A stretch of DNA of 64,000 nt from Sistotremastrum niveocremeum HHB9708 (Eukaryota > Basidiomycota > Agaricomycetes > Sistotremastrales > Sistotremastraceae): assembly GCA_001630475.1 (NCBI GenBank), contig KV419420.1, positions 394,097-458,096 of the forward strand, given 5' to 3'. The position numbers and the translations under genes are program-made. The stretch's first letter is position 1; each line of letters begins with the position of its first letter. This document shows, one piece after another, positions 36,990 through 49,080 of the stretch. The notes under the pieces are model-generated. The model worked only from the letters and a program-made list of their open reading frames with translations. It made no database searches and was not told where the DNA came from.

Positions 36990-38543
36990 TCATGTCTCCT
37001 CATATTCCTCGGGACAGGTGGGATGGGTAGCGTGCGATCCAGATTCATGAATCGTAAAAGCATTAAAAGTGTCGATAAGGTAGGAGGTCGAAGGTGGGAG
37101 AGAGTCGGCATGAGGCATTGTTTGTACTTGTTGTACAACTAAGCTTCTGGGCCTCCGGTTACCCCAGAAATTCTCTACCAAGAAATCACATCCTCTGGAA
37201 TGTTCGATTTCGTCTAATTCTGGCTGAGAGGGAGTTCCTCATTTTCAGCTCGTGGACAATTAGCTTCGAAAATATGCGACGGGAGAGACGGGAGAAAAAG
37301 TTTTTTGTATAGATGGTCTTTGGCGAGACCGAGGAGTTGATGTCGGTGATCGATTGGGAAGGCGGAGAGGAAGATGAGGATATGGCTTCGAATCCGCAAC
37401 CACGCCCGGCATGAATTTACCTCTTTCTTGGAAATCTAATTGTCTGCTTCAGAATCCGCAGACGAAATCACAGCACCGAGAACGTACCTTTGTCGAGATG
37501 ACTTTTATTATTCCCTGATTACAGTGCAATGTTCCACACCCACAGTGCGTCACACCCAACTCTCTCATCGCATCCACGACGGCATCAGGTATCTTTCCAA
37601 TTAAGAGTGGGAGGGACCACATGATCTTCTGAGAAGAACGCCTGAGGGGATCTTGCCACAGCCTCCATCCATTCCGTTGTAAAGCAAGCCATAGGGGTAC
37701 CAATACACTCGAAAACGCTTGAATTGCATCGTCGCTGACCTCCCGAATGAAACTTTCCGCAAGATCGGCATCGACATCTTTCGCGTTGCAACAGAGGGAG
37801 AGAATGGAGGGTCCAAGGAGGACTACGGGGCGAGGCGGCAACTTCGATTTTATTATATGGGCACTCGGGTGGTCGGGAAGTAGTTTTGAGGAATTGCCAT
37901 CGAGGCTTGATAAGTGGGTGATGATTTTGACAAATGAGGCTTTGAGGATGCGGTTTACATGGATGAAGTCGGCCCGCTCGCGGATATGGAGGTTAGACAT
38001 CCATCCGATTATGGCTTTGATGATGCTGGTGGCAAGGACGGCAAAATAGATGTTTTCCATCCGGAAAAGAAACGGCATCAACCTTCGGTGCGTCAGACTC
38101 TAACATAATCGATCTTACAGACGAAAAGCTTACTTTTCTTCCAAGAATTCGATCGATCCGTTAGCCACAGAGCAGTGACATAGGCATGATATAAGGAGAA
38201 CGAATTGACCTCCAATATCCTCGAGCATCTCGACAGGTCCCTGGAGTCTATCGAATATGGTCTGGGCATGACCTCGCAAATATCCTCGAAAAGCCACTAC
38301 ACGCCTCTCTTCCATCCGCATGGTTTCCAATGCTTTGCTCACCACCTCGACGTATAGCCGTTGCGTTGCCAATGCTTGCCTGGCCCTGGAAGCGTCTTCT
38401 GTGGGCTCCTCTGCCGCGCGAAAAAGAGCAAGACAATCTTCGATCGGGGCAGTTTGAACGTAGAACACATACACCTCAAAAGGTGGTGGTATAACGAGAA
38501 TTCCTAGTGCGACTCGAGAGCCAGCGTTGACGTTCGTCGCCAT
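36990..38543 (-). pseudogene. Truncated duplicate of the 845-residue orphan gene (copy 2)
   Basis: Begins MATNVNAGSRVAL. Exon 1 (38543-38134), exon 2 (to 37487) and the start of exon 3 follow the intact gene closely, with the same intron positions and a readable ISKKEVNSCRAWLRIRSHIL junction. After ENEELPLSQN a stop occurs. A related stretch (VVQQVQTMPHADSLPPSTSY) continues in another frame, and roughly the last 340-350 residues of the intact protein have no counterpart. Exons 1-2 remain open, so a short product is not excluded. Confidence 0.8.
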
Positions 38544-38559
38544 GATTCTATGAGTAAAT

Positions 38560-39890
38560 ACATGTCAGAAAATGACATTCGGGCTGATTTGAAGCCCCAG
38601 AACGCGTACCTCGTTACTGTAAAAATATCAGAATCGCGACGCGATTGAGACAGTCAGGATGGCTCGACGCCAAAGCACAAAATACAGGCCCCGAGCGAGT
38701 GAAAGTATCAAGTCGAAATGGATTTCAGAGCGAGATGGTGGTGGCGAGAAACAAGCCAGGGCAGCTACTATGCCAGTTGACTGCTCATCCTCGTATCAGC
38801 GAAGCAAAAACACAAAGCGCCTAATTGGTGGAGCAATAATGTTCACAATAGACGCGCTTTGATTATCCCGCGAGGTAATCACTGGATTTGATTGAGAGAA
38901 TATCCTGAACGAATCCAAGATCAATAAAATTGAGTACATTATATCTTTGAATTTATTGCACTTCATGCAAAGAAACAAATTGCTGCTTGCACTATACAAT
39001 AATCCAATTTGGCAGAGACTGCCAACACCGAATTGTCCAGGACGACGGACGATTGTATTCGGCAGGTTGGCGTTTCGATGGAATAAAGAATCAGGTTTCA
39101 TGAAGTTATAGCAAAGGGACATCCTCTAAACATGCCCCGGCGTTAAGTTCGATTTAGGACAAATTGACCTTCCTAAAATGGATGTCGTTATTCCATTTAT
39201 GGTTGGTTGTTTCAAATTTATCTAGAAGCTGCAGGGTTTGTGGGGTCCAGGGAGCTTCGCCACTGTTAAAGCACAGTCACATCTTTTATCCCAGATTCTG
39301 AAACATGATTAGTAAAGTCAAGAAACTTAAAGTGTCGTCGCAAATCGAACTCATTCTAGACATGTCAGTGAACATCATTCAAGGGGAACGGACGGAACTG
39401 TTTGGAATGAGCATTGGGCTCAGAGAGGATGCGTGTATCTGTAGTTCACATTGGGACTGTCAAGATGGGATCCACACCCCAAATCTTTAATAAGTCCTGA
39501 AACCGATGCAGTCCGTTATCCCGGAGCAACACCTGATATTGTATCAGGGCACCACGTGTATCTTCCAGGGTACACCAGGCGTGCATCAGCCAGCGCTGAG
39601 ATAGTTGATATTCGCAGTTGAAATCGAGACAGACCACCAACGAACGAATGGATGAACAATCCAACATGGGAGAAGTCCTCGGTAACGTTGGGAGACTCGG
39701 AGGAAAAATTGACTGATCCGCCAAGCAAACAGATACTAGAACACACAACAGAATCCGCTCACATTGACTTAGCGTGCCCAAGAAGGGGCCGGGGACGATC
39801 ATAATTTATATATTCTCTCGTAGTCCGGAATCTGGATATTCAAATTGGTGTTCTTATCGATATTCCATGACGTACTGATGGTAGATCTAA
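38560..39890 (-). repeat. Duplicated flank, including dispersed unit D (inverted copy)
   Basis: Counterpart of 28963-30340 with the same landmarks (GCCAAAGCACAAAATAC, GGACAAATTGACCTTCC, TCAGAGAGGATG, GATATTCCATGACGT). No gene recognised. Confidence 0.6.
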
Positions 39891-39894
39891 AAAG

Positions 39895-40340
39895 GCACCA
39901 AAAAGTAACCCGGCCGGGAACAGTCCCTGCACTAGATGCGCGCGATTCGTACAGTTTATGTCCCGTACCACAACGTCCCCACTCACTACTCTCCAGGACG
40001 CGGCTGCATTTTCGTGCCCATGGGACCGTTACATACTGTGTCCGCATCTGGCGAGGTCTGAACTTAATTCTTGATTGTGAAAAGACGAGGGTAGGCAGAG
40101 GCTTACCCGAAGACGTTCGTTCGTTCTTATGGGTCAAGGGGGTCGGTATTCCATTGGTTGCTATTGCGATTTGAAGAGGACGATGCATCCGGATTCCGAA
40201 CTTGAACGGAAAAGCGTTTGCCTGCAGTATTATTGTCAGTGTTACTTGTGAGGTGCGTTGTATTCAATCGTTGATTCAGCCTTGATCCACACGTAATCAG
40301 GTGCTCCAGATGACCAAGATAGTTTTCACTGGCAACCAAA
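39895..40340 (+). repeat. Modular repeat, family A head
   Basis: AACCCGGCCGGGAACAGTCC head, GATGCGCGCGATTCGTACAG, CCCATGGGACCGTTACATAC, core GATTGTGAAAAGACGAGGGT, GGTTGCTATTGCGATTTGAA, and CATCCGGATTCCGAACTTGA. The end continues with GTGAGGTGCGTTGTATTCAA, shared with 24.0 kb, and AGGTGCTCCAGATGACCA, shared with 21.95 kb. Confidence 0.7.
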
Positions 40341-40346
40341 GGCGTT

Positions 40347-40900
40347 ATGGAGAACGTGTGTGGCCTGCCGGCATCTCTCGGACGCAGTATGGATAGCCTA
40401 GAGCAATTCGAACAGGCGAGGAGCATTGAGGCAAAGAGACTGCAACGCAGAGATATGCAGAAAATGGAGGTACTGGTAGCTTCCGATTTTGTGAGCGCCT
40501 TGCGCGATACGTGTAAATTCACCACCGGGATTCAACGAAGCATCGAGCATTTGCTTCAAGCGAGGGCAGACAGTCATAGACAGATGTTTAGCAGTGAACG
40601 ATAGAAAAGATTGAAGTTAACATAACGGTTCTCGCAAAGGCGACGATTCTTGCTTTCGGTAACGACAGCTTCGGGATCGGAATCCGGAAAGACTATGCAA
40701 ACCGAAGAACAGGACGAACAAGCAGATCGAACGAAAACAGGGCCTTGAAAGATGCCCAGAGCACGGAGAAGTATATAACGGCCTTCTAATAGCACCGGGA
40801 GTGAAGAGACCAAAGGCAAAGTATCAAGGCGAGCTTCGAGCTCGCGAAATGCTAGATAGAGAGAGTAGAGTCGCATGGTGACTCGAGAAAGAAATCACAC
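40347..40900 (+). CDS. Unidentified small gene or exon set, possible coiled coil
   Basis: An open 85-codon frame at 40347-40604 (MENVCGLPASLGRSM to MFSSER) is charged and helix-prone, with FEQARSIEAKRLQRRDMQKM as a likely coiled coil. A second conserved frame near 40770-40870 reads LLIAPGVKRPKAKYQGELRA. Both frames are recognisable in the inverted region 21212-21900, where they carry stops. Two independent protein-level matches suggest that this was coding. Exon joining was not resolved and function is unknown. Confidence 0.35.
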
Positions 40901-42480
40901 ACCATGGAAATCATCATCTGACTCAAGGGACTGACGAAGGAAGAATGGCCGACCTAAAATTAGCAGCATTCGTGAATAAAATCCCACTAAGACTCGTCCG
41001 GATGCGACTCACCTATTATAGTTTTTGATGGTCTTCGAGAGATAATGGCCCACGTATGGCCCGGCCCCAATGATTGTATCGCGCGATCCAGATGATGTAA
41101 CCCAGAGCGAAAGCTAGAAGGTCAACCGGAATCATCTCTTATCCGTACATGTATACTAGACGACGTATCAGTGGAAGACATTCCAGAAGAGAACATAGAA
41201 ACACACTGGCAATACCGAAGAACCCGACCTGCGATCTCTAGCACACACAAATATGACCCCGAACTCATTCCCTGATCCGCTGCCTGAGACCGTCATGGTT
41301 CGCCATCTTCGACTTAAACTTTGGGGTGTCGTCGCGTCGTCGTATCGGACCAAAGGATCACAAGAAAGCTCCGTAGAGCACTGCGGTGTTGGCGGCGAGA
41401 CACGCAGGGCAACCAGGGTACACATCCACACAGCCCGCTACGTCGCTATGGCCTCCTGGACGCGTCCATCGACAAATTCGGCGAGACCGCCCGTGTTTCA
41501 AGATCGAACTGGAGGTCCGTCCTGAGATCATCTGAACCATGACAGAGGATCCAGATAAAGACGAATATGGAGGCACGGCTAGACTATGCCGCTGTGCCTG
41601 CCTTCAAGATGCTGGAAGTTAACATGGGGGCTTCGAGGTCGCGTAGAACGAGATCGTGAGACGATTAAGGCATCTGTCAAATTCACGAACGATAAGATGA
41701 GACACGGATCAATCGAGATGAACGAAGACAGGCCTACCGTAAGAGATCGAGGAGAGCGTTCAGAACGTAAAAGGGGAAGATCCGCGACGGGATCCCAGAT
41801 ATTGACAATCTTCGATTTAGGTAGATCAGCATGACTTCGATGACGAGCGTCAAGGCCTATCCGTGATCTAGCGAGGGGAATGCGATCAAGCTGACACCGC
41901 AATCAACACTTGATACCGAATAGATAAAGGACTAAAGACAGATCAAGAGTGTACACGTATTTGACCCCCTTCTCTGAGTCCTTCCGTAAGATCGCATCAG
42001 GATGACTCGGGTGTACGAAAGCGGCGGCTGGTTCATCGCAGTGTAAATCGAAAGCCCCATGAACAGTGGATGACTCAAAGTTCATGCACCGATGAGCGCT
42101 CTGATCCAATCTCCGACTGCGACTACTCCATTTCTGCGATCTATTTTAGGATGGCCGCAGATCGTCAAGGCCCGGGGGGGCGGCAAGGCAAGTGTATCTC
42201 GGTGACGGCGAGAATCCAAGTTCGACGAAAGCCCGTAGAATGTGATCGCACTCCATATCCTAAAAGAGGGCGAAAGAAATCGTCTTCGTAGTAGCAATAG
42301 CTACCAACGAGACACGCGTTAGACAATGCTTCCACATCAAAAGCGAACATCGCGCACCTAGCATGGGACCGCCGACCCTGAGCGCCTGAGCCACAGGAAG
42401 ATAAGAGAGCATTCAAGTTCGTATTGACAACGATGGCGCTCGAGGTTCTAGGGCTTTGTAGACTTGTAGTGGAATTCATA
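40901..42480. other. No gene recognised
   Basis: Open frames of 80-107 codons exist on both strands (for example minus strand 41579-41902), but none has recognisable motifs or consistent splice sites. Confidence 0.35.
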
Positions 42481-42539
42481 GGAATCCATACCCAGACGGA
42501 GATTAAGGGAAATACAATAAGAAAATCGGGTTGTTGGTT

Positions 42540-43260
42540 TACCTATTGACGTAGGTACATATCAGGCGGTGCTTCGAGATTAATAGCGGATATCACGTAC
42601 CTCGACGTGTAAGCTCCTCAAACCAAATTCACATCATATCCCAAATGCTGAGTACCGAGCATAGACTCCTTCAATTCCGTCGCGCCCACGCCCACGCTTA
42701 GCCTTCATGACGACCGACTCGACTGAGCCCTATAAGTCAAGTCCGAGAAGATTTCGAGGAAGAGAAGTTGAAGAAGTCGTAGAGGGACTCGGATCGGTAG
42801 TGAGACTGTTGACAGAAGTATCAGTTGATGATTCCATATCAAAAGAATAGATCACGTACCTCAATAGATAAGGTAAGGTTCTCCCGCTATCTTCAAATCA
42901 TACCCAAATATTGAGGATTGACTCCCCGCATCCGTCGTCCCCTAGCACTCCGGCCTTCATCTCAACCGTTTCCTACAAGTCGAGTTCGAGCACTTGAAGA
43001 AACAGGGAACAGATCGAATGCGTGATCGGAATCAGCGATATGAGGACTAGGAAGATCACTGATTAGCACACTGAGGGCGAAAGAAACTTTCGTCGTAATG
43101 GGCATATAGCTTTGGACACGAAACATATATTAGGCAATGAATCGAGTAGAAAGGCGGATCTCACGCACCTCGTTGAGTAAATCTCGCCAGAAACATCTTC
43201 GCAACGTAGGCTAGTTAGCCACAGCTAGGGAGGGATATGGGCCCAATCGACTTTCTTCTG
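42540..43260 (-). repeat. Degenerate tandem repeat, three units of about 260-310 bp
   Basis: CACGTACCTC occurs near 42594 and 42856, and CACGCACCTC near 43165. Each is followed by related sequence (CAAACCAAATTCACATCATA against CTTCAAATCATACCC), then TAGCCTTCAT or CGGCCTTCAT. On the minus strand each unit ends in GAGGTACGTG, a good donor site, so these may be repeated exons of an unidentified gene. Confidence 0.5.
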
Positions 43261-44155
43261 TCTTTGTTCGCGATTGAACTGAGTCTTTCTCTTCCGAATG
43301 TGGATGCGAAACTAGAAAGATTTTATGGGTGCGGGCTGTGAAGCGGAATGTATATATATCTCGAAGATAGGGACGATGCACATGTAAGTAGTTGAGGCGG
43401 TGTCATCGTGGTGCAGAGCGATGAACTGCTTAGTCAGCGTCATCCATCCTCTTCGATTCCTTTTGCGACACAAAGTACTGTAGCTTGGAGGACGGTTAAT
43501 TTCGAACAAAAAAATGTATATATTATACCAATGTGCGTAGATACATTGCCTTGTCCCGCAGAACCTTCCCCTATCCCCTGGACCGAATTCGACACTCTTC
43601 GCGATGCGCGTCTACGAAATGAAAAAGATGATCAGCGCAACGGGAATTGTGACGTGTGAGAAAAGACTCGCCTCCATTCGAAATAGACTTCCTCGTGGCG
43701 ATCTTCGTCTACAGCTGAGAATGATTGCGGGGACAAAGTTTGCGGTCTTGAAGAATTGTCTCAGCAAGCGAAGCAACGAATTTTAGCAAATGAAATAAAC
43801 TCACGCTCTCATGCAAAGCAAACCTGAATATGGCATGGCTCGCAGTTGTAGTCAGTCATCGCAGCTGTCGGAGAGGAAGGACTAGAGTCGCTGAGCAAAA
43901 GAGAAATTTCTAATGAGTATTGATTTTAGGTGGGCGATGATGCCGAACAGAGAACTTACCATGTAGGACCGGCCGAGATACATGAGTGGTAGGTGGGACC
44001 AGCGTGAGGAATCGTGCGACAGGGCGTCACCGGAATAGGACAATGGCTTGGAGTAGCACAAGATGAGAGAAGACAAAAATCAAGATAGTCACATCCGCGG
44101 CACTTGACGCTTATGAGGCTCCATAAACGCAACCTAAGAGGGAATAGATGGGGTG
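43261..44155. other. No gene recognised
   Basis: Short frames only. The minus strand downstream of the TATA module at 44185 has a possible first exon (MSSLILCYSKPLSYSGD, start 44076) ending at a GTAAGT donor, without known homology. Confidence 0.3.
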
Positions 44156-44195
44156 AGATGGGGAACGTGCTGCATTCTTGGGTTCCTTTTATACT
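44155..44195 (-). promoter_or_regulatory. TATA promoter module, copy 1
   Basis: TATAAAAGG on the minus strand at 44185-44193, followed downstream by GTTCCCCATCTCACCCCATC. The same TATA plus pyrimidine-rich CCCATCT block occurs at 45278, 48141 and 49789. Confidence 0.45.
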
Positions 44196-44389
44196 CCAGC
44201 CTCGTCGAGCTACGGGTCCGAAAGTATCGAAACGGATTCAATGGACTCGATGGATCGGAGACGCACTCGATCGTATGGTCTGAGATTCCGATTTTCTGAC
44301 AGGTCTAGGAAAGATTGGGAAGATATTGAATTGACTTCGTACGCCAAGAGTCTTGATCCCCGATGATCGGGGAGAGCGATCGATCGAGA

Positions 44390-44740
44390 ATGTCATACAC
44401 AAGGGCGAGCAGCAGTTGCAGCCGGGAGACCTTGATCGGGTGAAGATCGATTGCCAGTGTGCTTCTTTCGATCCTCGGAAGGATTTCATTTGAAGTCTTC
44501 CCGAAGACAGGACTGTTCCCGTGGATCAGGCAAGATCGATCATGGGTGATCGAGAACAGCGTAGACAAGAGGCTCTAACGAGCGGGTAAAGCTGTACCGA
44601 AAGAACAATATGACCGGGTGAGAATCAGTGGCCCCTCTCTCGATCCTCGGAAGGAATTGTTCTTGGCGGTCTTCCCAATAACAGGACTGTTCCGGTGGTC
44701 CCGATCTGTGAGGTTGGCAAGAGTGATCAACGGTTGGATC
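44390..44740. repeat. Two-unit tandem duplication, period about 172 bp
   Basis: TCGATCCTCGGAAGGA at 44468 recurs at 44640. ACAGGACTGTTCC follows at a similar offset in both. The surrounding region is rich in GATCGATC palindromes, as are 44950-45020, 48540-48640 and 50030-50060. Confidence 0.65.
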
Positions 44741-45277
44741 AGATCTAACTTACATCCAGTCGTTTGGGTTTTCTTTTTTCCATCATATGTGTAGTCTCGA
44801 CATGTCATAGCAAAGCTTGATTAATGATATTCATAGGCTCCTCACGCGGCATCTCCAAGATATCAGAAGATGATATGTGCTCCGAACACGCTCATTCATA
44901 AGATCATTCGGGCTTGCTATGTCTTCGGAACCGAAGTTGAATTGGAGATCGATCGATCGAGAGTGCGGGGCCAAATCAGGCTAGATCTCGATTGATCCGG
45001 CAATTTTTGCGGAGATCCGATGAACCGAGCGCTTCTTGAGCGCTCCGAGAGCTCGATGGGCGTCTCATTCTAGCTCTCATTCTCCGATCCCTCACCTCCG
45101 ACTGACTGCTTCTTTCACTCATTCCCCTTGATCCCAAGCTCGAATATCCTCCCAACTTCTTTCCTTGTCTCCCCGGTCGTTCCCTGATTCGTGTTTCGTT
45201 CCGATGCCAAGACTTGTTCTAAAAATATGTCCGGTATACCGTTCCGTCCACGGTGCACATCTGGGAGTTCGCGAGAG

Positions 45278-45700
45278 TATAAAAGGACGAGCTCTCCTGC
45301 TAGTATCCCCATCTTTCCCGCATCTATTGCAATCTACATGTCAAGTCCAAGTGCGCCTGAGCGTCTTCTGTTCATTTCTTGCCTTTGCACACGGGTTCCG
45401 TGCTTCTTGATGCGACCGATTCTCCACGGTCAGCCAGAACTATCACAAGGTATGTCTGACTTTGATCGAGTACTGGCCGCTGATCTCATCTGGCATTCAT
45501 AACATTTCAGCGTGTCATTTCCTGCTTCAGATCAACCGTGCTACACTGGCGCCCGTAACACTCGGCGAGTCTCGTCTCAGACAGCTCAACCGTAACTACA
45601 GGACCAATATTATGATACACTTTCCCCGACTGACTTCCCGTTTTCTTCCAGGCCGCCCTGGACTACTACGCCTTGAGAATATCGGAATTGTCTGGTGAGC
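45278..45700 (+). CDS. Possible two-exon small gene behind TATA promoter module copy 2
   Basis: TATAAAAGG at 45278-45286 is followed by a CCCCATCT tract and an ATG at about 45338 (MSSPSAPERLLFISCLCTRV). A GTATGT...TTTCAG intron (about 45451-45510) joins in frame to CHFLLQINRATLAPVTLGE and runs to about 45698. The promoter module and splice sites are the only support. No homology recognised. Confidence 0.25.
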
Positions 45701-47440
45701 CTTAGTAAAGGCCGATGCCTCGATAGCTGTGTCAAGAAGCTCACCGTAAAATTCTACTCGTAGATGGTGAGCTTTCGATTCTATTTGCCGTGCTTCAACA
45801 ACTGATATCGAATTCGTAACAGGGCTCCAGGATCGCGCAGGATCAGAAAGGAGTGGTCAGGGATGAATAGTGGGCTGTCCAACGTGGTTCGTCAGAAGGA
45901 TAATTTCTTTCGCTATTGTATTTTCTTTTCGCCAACGGGTCGTAGTCCATGCCTAGAGTAAGACAGTTTTGTATTTCTATCTTGAATGGCATCTCGGGCA
46001 TTGTTCTGGATATCATCTGTGCGAGATCAGTTATTGATGAATCGGAACAAATACTTCATTGATTATTGTCAAGCTAATTCACTCGGGTTTTCCGTATTCC
46101 AACCTGCAGGATAGGACTGACAAAGGCGGTATAAACAAATAGGAAACGAGAGGGGTTCGTTATGTCACGTCACGCTTGCATCCTCTCCTTCCTCACAACC
46201 ACGCTCACGAATCTAGAATACGATTCTGAATCGTGCGCAAAATTGTCTACAAAGCTTCACATCTACTGATATCGAAGCTGCGACCTCACTTTGACAACAA
46301 TCGATAATCAACGCGTGACGGGAGCCAGGAGCAATTTCGACGCGCGATTCAATGGTCCAGACCCACCTGAGTCATTCTGAGTCATTGGTGTAACTGTCGA
46401 TAAGATCCATAGGCCCACATACCCCTCCTCATCTCTATCATTCCCCAACAGAACAGAACAGTAGATCCTGTGTTTCGTCGATGCCGTAACCGTGGATGAC
46501 GTGTCCTCGGAGACTCGAACAAAATACCGACATCCACGACGGTCAGAAAGGCACTGTCTTCTCGGAACAAGGTTATCATCGCTGTTGTCCCCACCATGCC
46601 AACCTCACTCCATTATTGTCTACAACTCAACTCATCAACGACGTGGCACCTTCGGTGTATTTGAGGATCTGGGTGCACCCCGTAGGGTCGGAGGTTCTGG
46701 CGCGTTGTTGGGCAATGGACTCGATTATTCGTACGCTTGTATTTGGCTCTGTACGATCATTGCTCACTGATATACGACTCTCTCAGCAGCCGATGCCCTC
46801 CCCATCTACATATAGCCGAGATACCTCTACGAGTTGGGCTCCAAAATTCCATGACGACTTAGGCCTTTTCGAGAATCTACAGCACCATGTTACGTTTGGC
46901 TTCCACATGCTTCCACTCCCATTTTAATGCGTGATTTCATGTCATGCCCCGTTTGAGTGATCACCGAATCCTCGAGCATCGTCTTCTCTTCGACGAGCCG
47001 GTAATCGCTGAACCTAGTACGTACGGATGAGGATCGTCTGCTCAGATACTGAAGGCTGTCTCCCAGACCTATTAATCGATTCTCTGACGACCTTCTAGCG
47101 TGCCACAAGCGTCGATGCCAAGGGTTACTAGTGAGACATTCTCGAAGCCGTCCAGGCAATGATCAATTCGCAACTCATCTTTCGAAATGAGGGTTAACGG
47201 TTTCTCGATTTTCGCCCGTCTGCTTGAATTGATCTAACATCTAGTCCGCGCCGTGTCGATAATGAGATTACGAAATGGTGGCTTCCGAAGTCCTGATGTG
47301 TTCAACTGAGATGGACAGTGTGTCGGAGAAAGACGATATGATAAGGGCTTCCATCATTCTGTCTCTGCTTGTCAGCTGATGCGTAGTGTGAAGAAAACTA
47401 GGCACATCACTTTTGAATTGGGGTTGATAGTGACTTGATA
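45701..47440. other. No gene recognised
   Basis: Frames of up to 143 codons (46496-46927 plus) lack motifs. They overlap others of similar length on the other strand, which argues against coding. Confidence 0.3.
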
Positions 47441-47539
47441 CTATACTTGTACTATACTGAGCGGCACAAATTCCGAACAAAATCTATAATGTATGATTAC
47501 TAATGCAAGATACAAGTACATCAAGAAGTCGATTCCGTC

Positions 47540-47779
47540 TTGGAGCAATCCCAGCTTCTCGCACACACGTCTAAACCTAAATACAAAACGAATACAAGTC
47601 AGCAGCCACTTCACGTATAGCAATAATCTCGCAAGCATACCTATGCTCAACAAATGCTCATCAGTCTCAAACGCAGGAAGCAACTTTGGAAATGCTGATG
47701 TAACGTCGCCTTCGAAGAAAAATGTCAGAATATCGTGAAGAGGTATGTACTTGAGAGATGAAGTCAGAGACTCACACAT
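47540..47779 (-). CDS. Possible 3' end of an unidentified minus-strand gene
   Basis: A frame reads FFFEGDVTSAFPKLLPAFET and DEHLLSIG, then a GTATGC...TTTAG intron, then LDVCARSWDCSKTESTS and a stop. The junction is in frame. The upstream exon is not resolved and no family is recognised. Confidence 0.2.
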
Positions 47780-48140
47780 CCTTCAGGTCTCGTTTCCAAC
47801 CGAGTCAACCAACGCATTTACAAGGCTGTCTTCCACCTTGAACGGTGATCCTATATGCTGACTAGCGCGGCTGACCAGATATCATTTCAGAATTGCGATA
47901 AGAATTCGAGGACGAAGGGCTTACTGTGTCGAGTCTCGGCGTCTGTAACCGATCGAAATATTTGCGAAGGGTTAAAATTAGATTCGAAGTAACTGAGGAG
48001 CGAGGAGGAGTACTGAGATTAGTGTTCGTGGACTTGGTTCGTGTAACCGGAATGGTCGCACTTCAAGATTTGTCGGCCAGGAACTCAAGAAGAGGGGGAT
48101 AGATGGAATAAGATGGGGAACCTCAGCGTTGTTTGAGCCT

Positions 48141-48149
48141 CTTTATATA
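48141..48149 (-). promoter_or_regulatory. TATA promoter module, copy 3
   Basis: TATATAAAG on the minus strand, followed by GGTTCCCCATCTTATTCCAT. The DNA upstream of the TATA box (48160-48560) resembles that behind copies 1 and 4 in GATCGA content and GGAAGGAT/GAAGAC motifs. Confidence 0.4.
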
Positions 48150-48663
48150 CAGCGCTGCGGGTCTGAGTTTAGGACGGCTCGGATTGATCTCTTGGAGAAG
48201 TTCGATGAGAGGAACGATCCGGATGAGATTGACAGAACAAAAGGCTGGGCATCGAGATTGACTGATCAGAGCTTAAGATCGTGTCTCCAATTGGTAAGGA
48301 TCGGAAGGAAAAAGAAGCTGGACGACGAAGACCTTCACTCCGATTGAAGACAGTTCCGGAGATGGCACGATTGACGAGGCAGCTAAAGGGAATGGGGATA
48401 GTGATCTGGGCACTGTGATCGGCACATGAGAGCCCGAGATCGAGCATCATTTGAATCGAGACAGATCCGGATGAACAAGGTACCCATTCGGGCTATGAGT
48501 TGTCTCAGGTCGGAAGGATCGCGTGCATCGGTCTCGGAGCGGAAGCGGAAGTGATCGAGCCGTCCCGAAGTCTCCGCTCAAATCGGATCGGCGATCGACA
48601 GATCACCTCATTTGCTTCCGGCGATCGAGATGCCCATGCGCAATTCCGCAAATATAACACTCC

Positions 48664-49080
48664 ATGACACTGAGATCGGAAAGAACAAATCCAACAAGAG
48701 TCTTCGTCTCGATCTTCGGAAGCAACAGATCCTCTGTAGGCGCTCGCCAAGCCGATTCAACCGTGCGATGGAGAGAAAGGTCACATAGACATATGCACGA
48801 CCAGACTCGCTCTCATTGTACAAGGAATATTTTCGAACAAATGAATTTTATATTATCCAAGACTACTACAAGAAGATTAGCCAGGCTCCAAGAAACCAAC
48901 GTACTGAGACTCGTCGAATTTCGACTGCCTGAGATCACTAAAGAAGAGATCGCTGCCCTTACTCAGCGAGCCACTTCAAAACACACGCTACGCGATCAGA
49001 GGCAAGCTCAGACCGTTCACCTCCGAAGATTCGCGTGGTTTGGACTCGACGCGAGAATACGTGGACTGATACGACACTGA
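48664..49080 (+). CDS. Hypothetical 138-codon open frame, unsupported
   Basis: Contiguous plus-strand frame with a charged, helix-prone second half (RLARLQETNVLRLVEFRLPE, ITKEEIAALTQRATSKHTLR). No TATA box, no conserved motif, no second copy. It could be chance in a GATC-rich, stop-poor region. Confidence 0.2.
   Translation: MTLRSERTNPTRVFVSIFGSNRSSVGARQADSTVRWRERSHRHMHDQTRSHCTRNIFEQMNFILSKTTTRRLARLQETNVLRLVEFRLPEITKEEIAALTQRATSKHTLRDQRQAQTVHLRRFAWFGLDARIRGLIRH

Noticed and set aside
46496-46927. 143-codon plus-strand frame
   Set aside because: Overlaps another long plus frame and minus-strand frames, with no motif, promoter module or duplicate.
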